From Armatimonadota bacterium (GTDB lineage: Bacteria > Armatimonadota > Zipacnadia > Zipacnadales > FEN-943), in NCBI GenBank assembly GCA_026419655.1, contig JANZZA010000353.1, positions 1 to 14,021 of the forward strand: DNA of 14,021 nucleotides. The letters are read 5' to 3'. Each line of letters starts with the position of its first letter. Position 1 is the stretch's first letter. The notes beneath the pieces were generated by a model that searched no databases, was not told where the DNA came from, and saw only the letters and a program-made list of their open reading frames with translations. The translations under genes were made by a program, and so were the position numbers. Of the stretch, positions 1 through 6,801 are shown one piece after another.

Positions 1-282
1 TTTAGTCATGCGCGAGCGGTATGGTTGAGCGACCGAGCTGGGAGCAGAGAGGGAAGCGGCCCCAAGGTGCTTGAGCAGGTCGGGTAGGCAACACGCGCAA
101 GCCGCTGCCATCCCCACGCGGCAGAGAAAATCGCGCCGCGACAGACTGTGCCCACGTTGCCCCACGGCACCTAGCTCCGGCCTCATGTCTGTGGGCTGCC
201 ATACCGGGCGCCACGACTGGTTGTCGCCCTGTGGGGCGCCTGTGTCACCTATCAATGCATGCAGGTCGTCCCCGTCCGCCAT
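1..282 (-). CDS. Tat-signal protein, N-terminal part only; probable AmmeMemoRadiSam radical SAM enzyme
   Basis: An open frame runs without a stop from an ATG at 282-280 to the window edge (94 codons), so the gene is truncated at its C-terminal side. It starts 3 nt after the DUF362 stop codon, which suggests translational coupling; a weak AGGG lies upstream. Visible: a long polar N-region, then SLSRRDFLCRVG at about residues 46-57, followed by an Ala/Cys-rich hydrophobic run (MAAACACCLPDLL) and an Ala/Ser-rich cleavage-like stretch. This is a twin-arginine signal. The 47 residues before the motif are unusually many, so a later start (ATG at 186-184) is possible. Known: genes encoding MEMO-like, AMMECR1-like and radical SAM proteins co-occur as the AmmeMemoRadiSam system, and some of the radical SAM members carry Tat signals. 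Assignment as radical SAM is inference from position; the CxxxCxxC motif would lie beyond the window. Confidence 0.55.
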   Translation of the reverse strand, partial: MADGDDLHALIGDTGAPQGDNQSWRPVWQPTDMRPELGAVGQRGHSLSRRDFLCRVGMAAACACCLPDLLKHLGAASLSAPSSVAQPYRSRMTK

Positions 283-285
283 AGT

Positions 286-1317
286 TCAGACCCTGACCCT
301 TTCAATACGTATTCTATCTATATTCGCACAGCCGAGGGAATGAGCTTCGTCGGCCGCGACAAGCAAATGGGCGGGAGTCGGCTCGCGCTGCCACAGAGAC
401 CTCATGCCTGCGGCCTTTCGAAGCTCATCAATAATGCCCGCCACAACAGTGTCTGCCGCCACGGGGTCCGTGGACAGCAGTATGGCGCCGTAGGGCTTTG
501 TCGTGCCGGGCTTGTACGCAGGACCGCCGTCGTAACACACCCGCAGTAAGTCGAAGATCACAAGCCGTTGTTTGCGAGCGATGGTTGGCGCCGCGGCTAC
601 GTCCGCAATGGCCGTCGAAAGGTCGGGATAGTGGAGTTTGTTAGGATTGCGTATTGAGCCGAAATGGTTTTTAAGGGCACCGGATATGCCACAGAGGTCG
701 TGGTCCTTTGCCACAGGGACGTTGATAATCGCAGAGGCCCACTTGCTGACGATCATGCTGAACCAGGTCCCAACCTCACCTGTGACTGTCACTTCTTCGT
801 CATAACCCACTTCGTCTGTGCCGACGCAGAGTACGCCCTGCGGGGCGGACGAACGCGGATAGCCGGCTTCCTCCAGTTCTGCGCCCGTGCGGTCGTAAAT
901 CCACACCCGGGTGGGGGGATGGCCCGCTGCCAGAAGCTCCGCCACGATGGCCTGCGTGAGAGCGGGGGAAGAGGAAAGGGCCGGCCCGGCGATACAGTTG
1001 ACTTTGATAGCAATGCAGTCTCGCGGATGGAAGAATCGCTGCCAGGCGTCAGCGCCCGACTTCCCGCAGAGGGCTTCAATGCCCGCGGCCAGACCGCGCC
1101 GCAGCGACGATGCATCCGGTGGGCTTTTCCAGTCCTCGCACGTAACCAAAACGACGCTGGCGGTTTTGTGCGAGCCTGCCTTCTCCGGTGAGGGTACGGA
1201 GTCAGCCACGGCCTTTGCTGCTGCCACGCCACCGGGGGCTGTCGGGCCGGTCCGTGAGCAACCGGCCAGTCCCACTAGACCGTAGCCCAGTCCCTTGAGA
1301 AATTGTCGTCTGTCCAT
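286..1317 (-). CDS. DUF362-family Tat lipoprotein
   Basis: A 343-residue protein. The N-terminus MDRRQFLKGLGYGLVGLAGC carries a twin-arginine motif (residues 3-4) and a good lipobox LAGC with the lipid-receiving Cys at 20, so it is predicted to be exported folded and anchored to a membrane. The rest matches the DUF362 pattern: AIKVN at 103-107 and INVPVAKDHDLCGISGALKN at 198-217, ending near a PVAADTV motif at 285-291. DUF362 proteins have no settled biochemical function. Some members are fused to ferredoxin domains, but no CxxCxxC cluster is visible here. It lies between the MEMO-AMMECR1 gene and a truncated Tat gene; the last codons run into the next start with a 3-nt gap. It is separated from the upstream MEMO gene by 263 bp that contain a palindromic repeat, and I see no convincing Shine-Dalgarno in front of this ATG. 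The family call is confident; the role is unknown. Confidence 0.85.
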   Translation of the reverse strand: MDRRQFLKGLGYGLVGLAGCSRTGPTAPGGVAAAKAVADSVPSPEKAGSHKTASVVLVTCEDWKSPPDASSLRRGLAAGIEALCGKSGADAWQRFFHPRDCIAIKVNCIAGPALSSSPALTQAIVAELLAAGHPPTRVWIYDRTGAELEEAGYPRSSAPQGVLCVGTDEVGYDEEVTVTGEVGTWFSMIVSKWASAIINVPVAKDHDLCGISGALKNHFGSIRNPNKLHYPDLSTAIADVAAAPTIARKQRLVIFDLLRVCYDGGPAYKPGTTKPYGAILLSTDPVAADTVVAGIIDELRKAAGMRSLWQREPTPAHLLVAADEAHSLGCANIDRIRIERVRV

Positions 1318-1422
1318 CGTTGGTCAGGCCGGCAGTGTGCTGATGTCGCAACCAGCGCAGCGTAGGAAGGTTTTGAGTAAGAGAAACCGATGACGCATGG
1401 GAAAGTCAGAAAGGCTTCCGGG

Positions 1423-1484
1423 CTGGCGCAAACCCTTTGAAAAAGGGTCCTCCCCCAGACCCCCTTCCCAAACTTTTTCGTGTT
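1423..1484 (-). repeat. Palindromic intergenic repeat, copy A (inverted)
   Basis: One of four related copies in the window. Read on the minus strand it has the shared order: AACACGAAAAAGTTTGGGAA, then a GGGGGTCTGGGGGAGG block, then ACCCTTTTTCAAAGGGT, ending in CGCCAG. The ACCCTTT..AAAGGGT arms form a hairpin. This copy sits in the 263-bp gap between the MEMO-AMMECR1 gene and the DUF362 gene, the largest gap inside that operon. I see nothing else recognisable in that gap. Confidence 0.85.
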
Positions 1485-1580
1485 GTTTCCGCTCCTTCTG
1501 CCTGACGGAAGGCTCACTGTGCCCGCGCGTGCCGAAGCCAGCATTGGCCGCCAGGAGGATGGACGGTATTGGGCACGCAG

Positions 1581-3224
1581 CTAATGTTTTCTTGTGTCGG
1601 CAAAATCCTCTTCGCCGAACGACTGGGTGGTAAAGACGTACAGCTTTGCGTCGCGTTTCCAGGCATCGCTGGGCAGGCCGGCTTTCTCCTGGCAAAGAAT
1701 GGAGAGCGTTGTCGGCAGGTCCCAGCCTTGCTCGACGGCGACTTCTGGCAGGAAGACGCCCCGGCGAAAACCTTGCGCCACAACGATGCCGTGCTTGCCG
1801 AGAACTATGTCCTCAGGCTTGTTTACTGGCCGCAGAGGTGAAAGGACTGAGATGTGGATGTCCAGCTCCTTGACTTCCTGGGGGCTGACCGGCGGGAAGC
1901 GCGGGTCGCGAACGGCCGCGGAAATAGCGTACTCTACGACGGCTTCGCCCAGCGGGGCCTCGGGTTCCAGGCAGCCGATGCAGCCACGTAGCCGCCCATG
2001 GGACTTGAGCGTAACAAACACTGCCCGCGGCTCGCAAAAGGCCGGGTCACCTTCCGGTGGCTTCACGCGCCTGCCTTCACCGACCCAGGCCTGGATGGCC
2101 TTACGGGCAAGTTTGAGAAGTGTCTTTTTCTGTTCGTCGCTCAGGTTATCTGCACTTCCCAGCGGCGCTTCTTCCATCTTCGCGCCACCTCCGGCGGGCC
2201 CATTGCCGCCTGTTTCTGATTCTTCGGCACTGTCCGGCAAGAGAGGTTTCCCTTTGCCGTCAGAAACGGCCACGGCTCCATATCCCACTGACCGGTCGGC
2301 TGTAAAGGCCACCAGGTCACCAGAGTTTGCGTATTTGAGGCGCAGGACCGTGTCAGCCCCCAGTTCTTTTGCGGCCAGCAAAACTGTGACCACGGGCCCG
2401 AGGCCGCACATGGTGCAGCTCACATCCCGCGCTGCGTATTTCTTCGTCGCCTCTTCTTCCCAGGCGTAAAGGCCAGCAATATCCATTCGCTCAATCAATC
2501 CGAGGGTGCACAGGTCTACGCGGCGGCAAAGGTCGCGGTCAGGATAGTGGGCCAGGTCAGTGCTGGCCACGAGCAGAGCACGACGCCCTTTCAACGCCTT
2601 GGCCAGAGCTGAAGCTACGGCCCGACAATTTTCTTCGCTGAAGTCGTTTAAAAGCACTGGTACGAACTTGAAATCACCCAGCACTACCTGAAGGAATGGA
2701 AGCTGAACTTCAATAGAGTGCTCGCGAGCCTGAAGAGCATCGCTTCGCCTGAATAGCTCTGGGGCTGCAGCGGCCAGGCCGTCGCTGAGCTGCGTGTCAA
2801 CCGGTGCATCGCCAAGTGGCGTCCGCCAGGCCGCCGATTCAGTGAGCAGCGCACCCGAAAATGCTGAGGCATGACTGGGACCGACGACAACAACGTGGTC
2901 CAATCGCAAACCGGAGATGAGCTTGTAGGCGAAGGCCGCCACTGGGGCGCTGAACTGGTAGCCTGCATGAGGCACCACCAGCGCGAGAAGCCGGCCGGAA
3001 ACAGGCGGTGGGGCGGCGCGGTCAAGACAACGGGTCACAGTCTGCCGAAGTTCTTGCGGGTCGTCCGGGTAAAACAGGCCAGCAACCGCCGGCAGGCGCA
3101 CCCTCACGTGCCCCGAGGTAGCATCCTGGGATTCCGCTGCCTGAGCGCGCTCTGCGACCGGCCGACCACAACCAACGCACAGTAATGCCACCGCACAGGA
3201 ATATAAGACGGCGTTTCTAAACAC
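1581..3224 (-). CDS. MEMO-AMMECR1 fusion protein (AmmeMemoRadiSam proteins B and A), exported
   Basis: 547 residues from a GTG at 3224-3222. I prefer this start to the in-frame GTG at 3233 because GAGGTGGGAG (3236-3227) is a good ribosome binding site for it and overlaps the other. The N-terminus is hydrophobic and ends in LLCVGC (Cys about 19), a lipobox-like site with an atypical Cys at -3. Residues about 44-325 are a MEMO-like domain (LigB-type dioxygenase fold): PHAGY (His 86), GPSH (His 118), EHSIEVQ (His 169), DLAHY (His 226) and MCG (Cys 273) are the conserved putative metal or active-site positions. After a Gly/Glu/Pro-rich linker (about 326-360), residues about 361-547 form an AMMECR1 domain with its hallmark LRGCIG at 412-417. 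Activity of neither domain in bacteria is established. This is the first gene of the operon, behind the promoter at 3259-3287. The two domains are often separate genes; here they are fused in the order B then A. Confidence 0.9.
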   Translation of the reverse strand: MFRNAVLYSCAVALLCVGCGRPVAERAQAAESQDATSGHVRVRLPAVAGLFYPDDPQELRQTVTRCLDRAAPPPVSGRLLALVVPHAGYQFSAPVAAFAYKLISGLRLDHVVVVGPSHASAFSGALLTESAAWRTPLGDAPVDTQLSDGLAAAAPELFRRSDALQAREHSIEVQLPFLQVVLGDFKFVPVLLNDFSEENCRAVASALAKALKGRRALLVASTDLAHYPDRDLCRRVDLCTLGLIERMDIAGLYAWEEEATKKYAARDVSCTMCGLGPVVTVLLAAKELGADTVLRLKYANSGDLVAFTADRSVGYGAVAVSDGKGKPLLPDSAEESETGGNGPAGGGAKMEEAPLGSADNLSDEQKKTLLKLARKAIQAWVGEGRRVKPPEGDPAFCEPRAVFVTLKSHGRLRGCIGCLEPEAPLGEAVVEYAISAAVRDPRFPPVSPQEVKELDIHISVLSPLRPVNKPEDIVLGKHGIVVAQGFRRGVFLPEVAVEQGWDLPTTLSILCQEKAGLPSDAWKRDAKLYVFTTQSFGEEDFADTRKH

Positions 3225-3258
3225 AACTCCCACCTCAGGCGGCGGCTAATGCAACTGT

Positions 3259-3287
3259 ATTCTATGTCTGGCTGGCAAGACTGTCAA
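3259..3287 (-). promoter_or_regulatory. Sigma70-type promoter of the MEMO-AMMECR1 operon
   Basis: On the minus strand a consensus -35 TTGACA (3287-3282) is followed, after exactly 17 nt, by -10 TAGAAT (3264-3259). Transcription would start near 3252 and give a leader of only about 20-30 nt before the GTG start, with the ribosome binding site at 3236-3227. I see no operator-like inverted repeat, so expression may be constitutive. It fires away from the dnaK promoter. Confidence 0.75.
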
Positions 3288-3636
3288 TTCGTTGCGTCCT
3301 CTCATGGCTTTCATTGATTCCCCTACCTACCTACTCGCCAAAGGACGTAGCATGACCCCTCGCCCGAGTTTAAAAGTGGGTGAACCTCAGGCTGACCTTG
3401 CCCAGGCGCATACGGTTGTAAGGACCTTGCCTTGGATGGACCGACCTGGCGAGGCTGCCATTTTGTCTGGGAAGCCGGCTTGAAGTGTCATCTGTTTGGG
3501 GACGACTTTATAAAGTGGCGTGCTCGGTGCGTATGTCCCTAATGCACCGGGCGCCAGTAGCATGGGCGAGGCATTTGGGAAGGGCAGGCAGATAGCGCGG
3601 GTAGGTTTTTCGGTACCCGAGGCAAGAACGGGCGCA
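3288..3636. other. Divergent intergenic region, no gene seen
   Basis: This stretch separates the leftward MEMO operon promoter from the rightward dnaK promoter. Short open frames occur on both strands, but none has a ribosome binding site or recognisable protein features. A small inverted repeat, CGGGTA (3598-3603) with TACCCG (3614-3619), and an isolated TATAAA (3509-3514) without a matching -35 box are the only patterns noticed. It may hold distal regulatory sites; nothing is assignable. Confidence 0.5.
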
Positions 3637-3689
3637 AGTAAAATTTTGCTATCAAGATGCTTGACAAGTCCACGCTCAGGGTATATATA
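3637..3689 (+). promoter_or_regulatory. dnaK promoter with UP-like element
   Basis: The -35 is a perfect TTGACA (3661-3666) and the -10 is TATATA (3684-3689), 17 nt apart, within a run of alternating T and A (3682-3692). Start of transcription is expected near 3696, giving a leader of about 79 nt to the dnaK ATG. Upstream at 3637-3650, roughly -59 to -46, lies AGTAAAATTTTGCT. This AT-rich near-palindrome in GC-rich surroundings resembles an UP element contacted by the RNA polymerase alpha subunit. The promoter probably drives dnaK, both hsp20 genes and perhaps dnaJ. Confidence 0.75.
3660..3680 (+). promoter_or_regulatory. HAIR-like operator, predicted HspR binding site
   Basis: The sequence CTTGACA-N7-GCTCAGG matches the known HspR-associated inverted repeat (CTTGAGT-N7-ACTCAAG) at CTTGA in the left half and at TCA.G in the right half, with the exact 21-bp geometry. 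It overlaps the -35 box and spacer of the dnaK promoter, where bound repressor would block RNA polymerase. An hspR-like gene lies downstream at 8438-8815, so feedback repression is plausible. The inner bases differ from the consensus (CA and GC in place of GT and AC), so affinity is uncertain. Confidence 0.55.
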
Positions 3690-3774
3690 TATCGGCACTG
3701 AAGGATAACCGGGGCTAAAAGCCGGCCGTGAGTTTATAGCGGAGCCAGCGCTGCCCCAACGGTGGTGAAACAGT

Positions 3775-5682
3775 ATGCCGAAAGCAGTGGGCATTGACCT
3801 CGGAACAACCAATAGCTGTGTCGCCGCGGTGATTGCTGGCGACCCAACAGTGATTCACAACGCCGAGGGCGGCCGCGTCACGCCGTCTATCGTCCACTTC
3901 TCTAAGACCGGCGAGGTGCTTGTAGGCGAGCCGGCCAAGCGCCAGGCCATCCTGAGCCCTGATCGCACTGTCCGGTCGGTCAAGCGGCTGATGGGCCAGC
4001 GCACCACGGCTATCACTGTGGACGGCCGAGACTATACGCCGGAGCAGATTTCGGCGCGTATTCTCGAAAAGCTTGCGCGGGACGCGGCCACGTATCTCGG
4101 CGAGCCTGTGAAGCAGGCCGTGATCACGGTCCCGGCGTACTTTGATGACGCTCAGCGCACGGCGACCAAGCACGCCGGCGAGATTGCGGGCCTGGAAGTC
4201 CTGCGCATAATCAATGAGCCGACCGCCGCCGCCTTGGCTTATGGCCACAAGCAGCAAAAGATGGAGGGCACCATCCTCGTCTACGACCTCGGCGGCGGCA
4301 CCTTCGACGTAACCATCATGGACGTCGAGATTGACAAGGCCAAGACCGAGGAGCGCGACTACTATGAGGTGCGCTCGACGGCAGGCGACACGCACTTGGG
4401 CGGCGACGACATTGACCAGGCCCTGATTGATTTCCTGGCCGACCAGTTCCAGAAAGAGCACGGCGTTGACCTGCGCCAGGACCGTCAGGCCCTCCAGCGG
4501 CTCAAGGAAGCCGCCGAAAAGGCCAAAATCGAGCTGTCTTCGGCGCTGCAGACGAATATCAACTTGCCCTTCCTGTACGTGCCGGAGGGTGGGTCGCCGC
4601 TGCACCTGGAGATGACGCTGACGCGGGCGCAGCTTGAGGAGCTGGCGCGGCCGATAGTGGAGCGCACGCGCCCCATAGTCCTGCGCGCCATGGAGGACGC
4701 CAAGGTCGGGCCAGGTGACATCAGCGAGGTCATCCTCGTCGGCGGCCAGACGCGTATGCCCATGGTGCAGCAGTTGGTCCGTGAGCTGACCGGAAAGGAA
4801 CCGCGGCGGGACATCAATCCCGACGAGGTAGTGGCGGTCGGCGCGGCCATCCAGGCGGCGGTGCTCACTCAGGAAATGAAGGACATGGTCCTTCTTGACG
4901 TGACGCCGCTGAGCCTGGGTGTCGAGACCCTGGGCGACGTGATGGACGTGCTCATACCGCGCAACACCACTATTCCGACGCGGGTGAGCCGCATTTACAC
5001 CACGGCTAGTGACTACCAGCCCAGCGTGGAGATCCACGTCCTCCAGGGCGAGCGTCCCAGGGCCAGCCAGAACCGCTCCCTGGGGCGGTTCCAGCTCACT
5101 GGCATCCCGCCCGCGCCCAGGGGCATGCCGCGCATCGAAGTGACCTTTGACATTGACGCTAACGGCATTCTCAACGTGACGGCTGAAGACAAGGGCACCG
5201 GCAAGAAGCAGGACATAACCATCACTGGCAGCTCGTCTCTGTCGCCTGACGAGGTTCAGCGGATGGTACAAGAGGCCGAGGCCCATCGCCAGGAAGACGA
5301 GCGTTTCCGCAGGCTGGCGCAGGCGCGCAATGAGGCTGACGCCCTGGCTTACCAGCTCGAGAAGACCATCAACGACCTGCGCGACAAGCTTTCGGAAAGC
5401 GAGCGCCAGTCGCTGGAGGCCAAGGTGAAAGAGTTGCGCGAGGCTTCCCAGGGCGACGACGAGCAGGCCATCCGGCGGAAGATTGACGAAGTCAATCAGG
5501 CCTTCTCAGAGGTTTCCAGGAGGCTTTATGAGGCGGCCTCGGCTGGCGTCGGATCCCAGGCTGCTGAGGGCACCACGGGCCAGCCCGGCCCCGGGTATGC
5601 CGGAGGCCGTGGACCTGGACCGGCGGCTGGCCCAGGGGGCGATGTAATCGACGCCGAGTTCGAGGCCGAAGATGAAAAATAG
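3775..5682 (+). CDS. dnaK: Chaperone protein DnaK (Hsp70)
   Basis: 635 residues, normal length for bacterial DnaK. The cytoplasmic ATP-driven chaperone binds exposed hydrophobic segments and cycles with DnaJ and a nucleotide exchange factor. Visible: phosphate-1 loop GIDLGTTNS (6-14), INEPTAAALAYG, phosphate-2 loop DLGGGTFDVTI (about 171-181), the interdomain linker DMVLLDVTPLSLGVE (starting near 370), the beta-sandwich substrate domain with NTTIPT, then a helical lid with many charged residues. After it come a Gly/Pro-rich stretch and the conserved acidic end GDVIDAEFEAEDEK. A few extra residues (DKAKTEERDYY region, about 186-196) precede the GDTHLGGDD motif. The start ATG follows GGTGGTG (3761-3767), a modest ribosome binding site. 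It is first in the chaperone cluster, behind an HspR-like operator. A long minus-strand open frame across it is a shadow. Confidence 0.98.
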   Translation: MPKAVGIDLGTTNSCVAAVIAGDPTVIHNAEGGRVTPSIVHFSKTGEVLVGEPAKRQAILSPDRTVRSVKRLMGQRTTAITVDGRDYTPEQISARILEKLARDAATYLGEPVKQAVITVPAYFDDAQRTATKHAGEIAGLEVLRIINEPTAAALAYGHKQQKMEGTILVYDLGGGTFDVTIMDVEIDKAKTEERDYYEVRSTAGDTHLGGDDIDQALIDFLADQFQKEHGVDLRQDRQALQRLKEAAEKAKIELSSALQTNINLPFLYVPEGGSPLHLEMTLTRAQLEELARPIVERTRPIVLRAMEDAKVGPGDISEVILVGGQTRMPMVQQLVRELTGKEPRRDINPDEVVAVGAAIQAAVLTQEMKDMVLLDVTPLSLGVETLGDVMDVLIPRNTTIPTRVSRIYTTASDYQPSVEIHVLQGERPRASQNRSLGRFQLTGIPPAPRGMPRIEVTFDIDANGILNVTAEDKGTGKKQDITITGSSSLSPDEVQRMVQEAEAHRQEDERFRRLAQARNEADALAYQLEKTINDLRDKLSESERQSLEAKVKELREASQGDDEQAIRRKIDEVNQAFSEVSRRLYEAASAGVGSQAAEGTTGQPGPGYAGGRGPGPAAGPGGDVIDAEFEAEDEK

Positions 5683-5796
5683 GCTCGTGTTTGCGAAGGG
5701 CCAAGAAGGACCGCCGGTGGTGGGCCGCGAGCCAGCCTCACACCGGTCGGCAAAACAACAAAGCAAGAAGGAGGTTACTTAGCACAGGAGGTGAGG

Positions 5797-6228
5797 ATGA
5801 TGAGGTACTTGAGCGATCCCTTTGACCTGCTGGACAGTGTACGGGCACAGCTCTACCGCCTGCTGGACGACTTCGCGGGAGCGGTGGAGCCGATGTGGGT
5901 CGGTGGCTGGGTGCCTCCGACCGACATCAGGGTCGGCGACGGCGAGGTGGTCCTTGAGGCCGAGGTGCCCGGCCTATCCCGGGAGGACATTGAGGTAAAG
6001 GTCGCGGGGCAGGTGGTGACCATTGCCGGCGAGCGCAAGGCCGCTGCGGCCGAGGGCGAGGAGTTTGTGCGCCAGGAGAGGCCCACCGGCCGGTTCGAGC
6101 GGTCTTTCTCCCTGCCCTGGGCCCTCGAGGCCGAGGGCGTGCAGGCCAAGCTCGAAAACGGCGTACTGAGGGTCACCGTGCCCCGTGCCAAGGTGACCGT
6201 GGTCAAGGTTGAGGCCGAGGAGGGATAA
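5797..6228 (+). CDS. Small heat-shock protein, Hsp20/alpha-crystallin family (first copy)
   Basis: About 143 residues. The frame is also open from a GTG at 5791, but that GTG is part of the strong ribosome binding site AGGAGGTGAG, so ATG 5797 or ATG 5800 is the likely start. Another GGAGGT lies just upstream near 5771-5776. An ATP-independent holdase: it binds unfolding proteins and passes them to DnaK/DnaJ. The alpha-crystallin domain spans about 39-131 (PPTDIRVGDGEVVLEAEVPG, later GRFERSFSLP and NGVLRVTVP at 121-129). A VKV triplet near 136-138 may be the C-terminal IXI-type anchor. It follows dnaK by 114 bp and the second hsp20 begins 3 nt after its stop codon, so the pair is translationally coupled. 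Confidence 0.93.
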   Translation: MMRYLSDPFDLLDSVRAQLYRLLDDFAGAVEPMWVGGWVPPTDIRVGDGEVVLEAEVPGLSREDIEVKVAGQVVTIAGERKAAAAEGEEFVRQERPTGRFERSFSLPWALEAEGVQAKLENGVLRVTVPRAKVTVVKVEAEEG

Positions 6229-6231
6229 GCC

Positions 6232-6660
6232 ATGCTGGTACCCTACAGCCCTCTCAGCGAACTTGCAGAACTTCAGCGGCGCATCGCGCGGGTTTTTGAT
6301 GACGCCCGCGCACAGCGGGAGCGGCTCGCCGAGCGCGAGCGCCTGGTCCCACCAGTGGACCTGGTGCTTACCGGCGAGGGCTATGAGGCACGGGTGGACC
6401 TGCCCGGCGTCAAGCCCGAGGACATCAAGGTAGTCGTCGAGGAAGGCTACCTGGTCATCCGCGGCAACAAGCCGGCGGCAGACGCCGAGGGTCGGGTGGC
6501 CAGGCGCGAGCGGCAATTCGGCGAGTTTGCCCGCAGTGTGCCGCTGCCCAGCGACGCCGATGCCTCTCAGGCGTCAGCGAAGCTGGAAAACGGTGTGCTC
6601 ACGGTCAAGATAGGCCGGCGCGCGCCCGCCAAGCAGGTTGAAGTGGCCGTGGTCGGGTAG
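6232..6660 (+). CDS. Small heat-shock protein, Hsp20/alpha-crystallin family (second copy)
   Basis: 142 residues, preceded by GAGGAGGG (6217-6224) inside the end of the first hsp20. The N-terminal arm is a charged helix (about 8-37, rich in Arg, Glu and Ala) and differs from that of the first copy. The alpha-crystallin domain covers about 40-131, with YEARVDLPGVKPEDIKV, GEFARSVPLP and NGVLTVKI (120-127). A VEV triplet at 136-138 fits an IXI-type anchor. The two Hsp20s are clearly diverged rather than a recent duplication, so they may form mixed oligomers or hold different clients. They occupy the place where grpE is often found between dnaK and dnaJ. Confidence 0.93.
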   Translation: MLVPYSPLSELAELQRRIARVFDDARAQRERLAERERLVPPVDLVLTGEGYEARVDLPGVKPEDIKVVVEEGYLVIRGNKPAADAEGRVARRERQFGEFARSVPLPSDADASQASAKLENGVLTVKIGRRAPAKQVEVAVVG

Positions 6661-6707
6661 TGTTAGGCGCAACCGCGGGCGCAAGCCTGCCGGCCGTTGA
6701 AATAAAC

Positions 6708-6750
6708 GGGCTGAGGCGCCGGCCAATCGAATTCAGCCGCGCCTCAGCCC
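6708..6750 (+). other. Stable intercistronic hairpin between hsp20 and dnaJ
   Basis: GGGCTGAGGCG (6708-6718) pairs perfectly with CGCCTCAGCCC (6740-6750). With one bulged C (6719), CGGC (6720-6723) can pair with GCCG (6736-6739), extending the stem to 15 bp around a 12-nt loop. No T-run follows, so it is not a typical intrinsic terminator. It may be an RNA processing or stability element that sets dnaJ expression apart from the genes upstream, or a weak attenuator. Confidence 0.6.
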
Positions 6751-6801
6751 CATCCAGGACGCGAAAAACCTGCCGGGCCAGGGAAGACCGGGGACCTGTG
6801 T

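Noticed and set aside
1423..1484. Repeat palindromes as ordinary intrinsic terminators
   Set aside because: No T-run directly follows the stem in either orientation, and the conserved flanking blocks extend beyond what a terminator needs.
3387..3812. 141-codon minus-strand open frame across the dnaK promoter
   Set aside because: It would overlap the dnaK promoter and start, and shows no protein family features.
3715..5286. 523-codon open frame on the minus strand opposite dnaK
   Set aside because: It lies wholly over a clear dnaK, has low-complexity His/Arg/Leu composition and no domain. Long antisense frames opposite dnaK are a known codon-bias artefact in GC-rich DNA.
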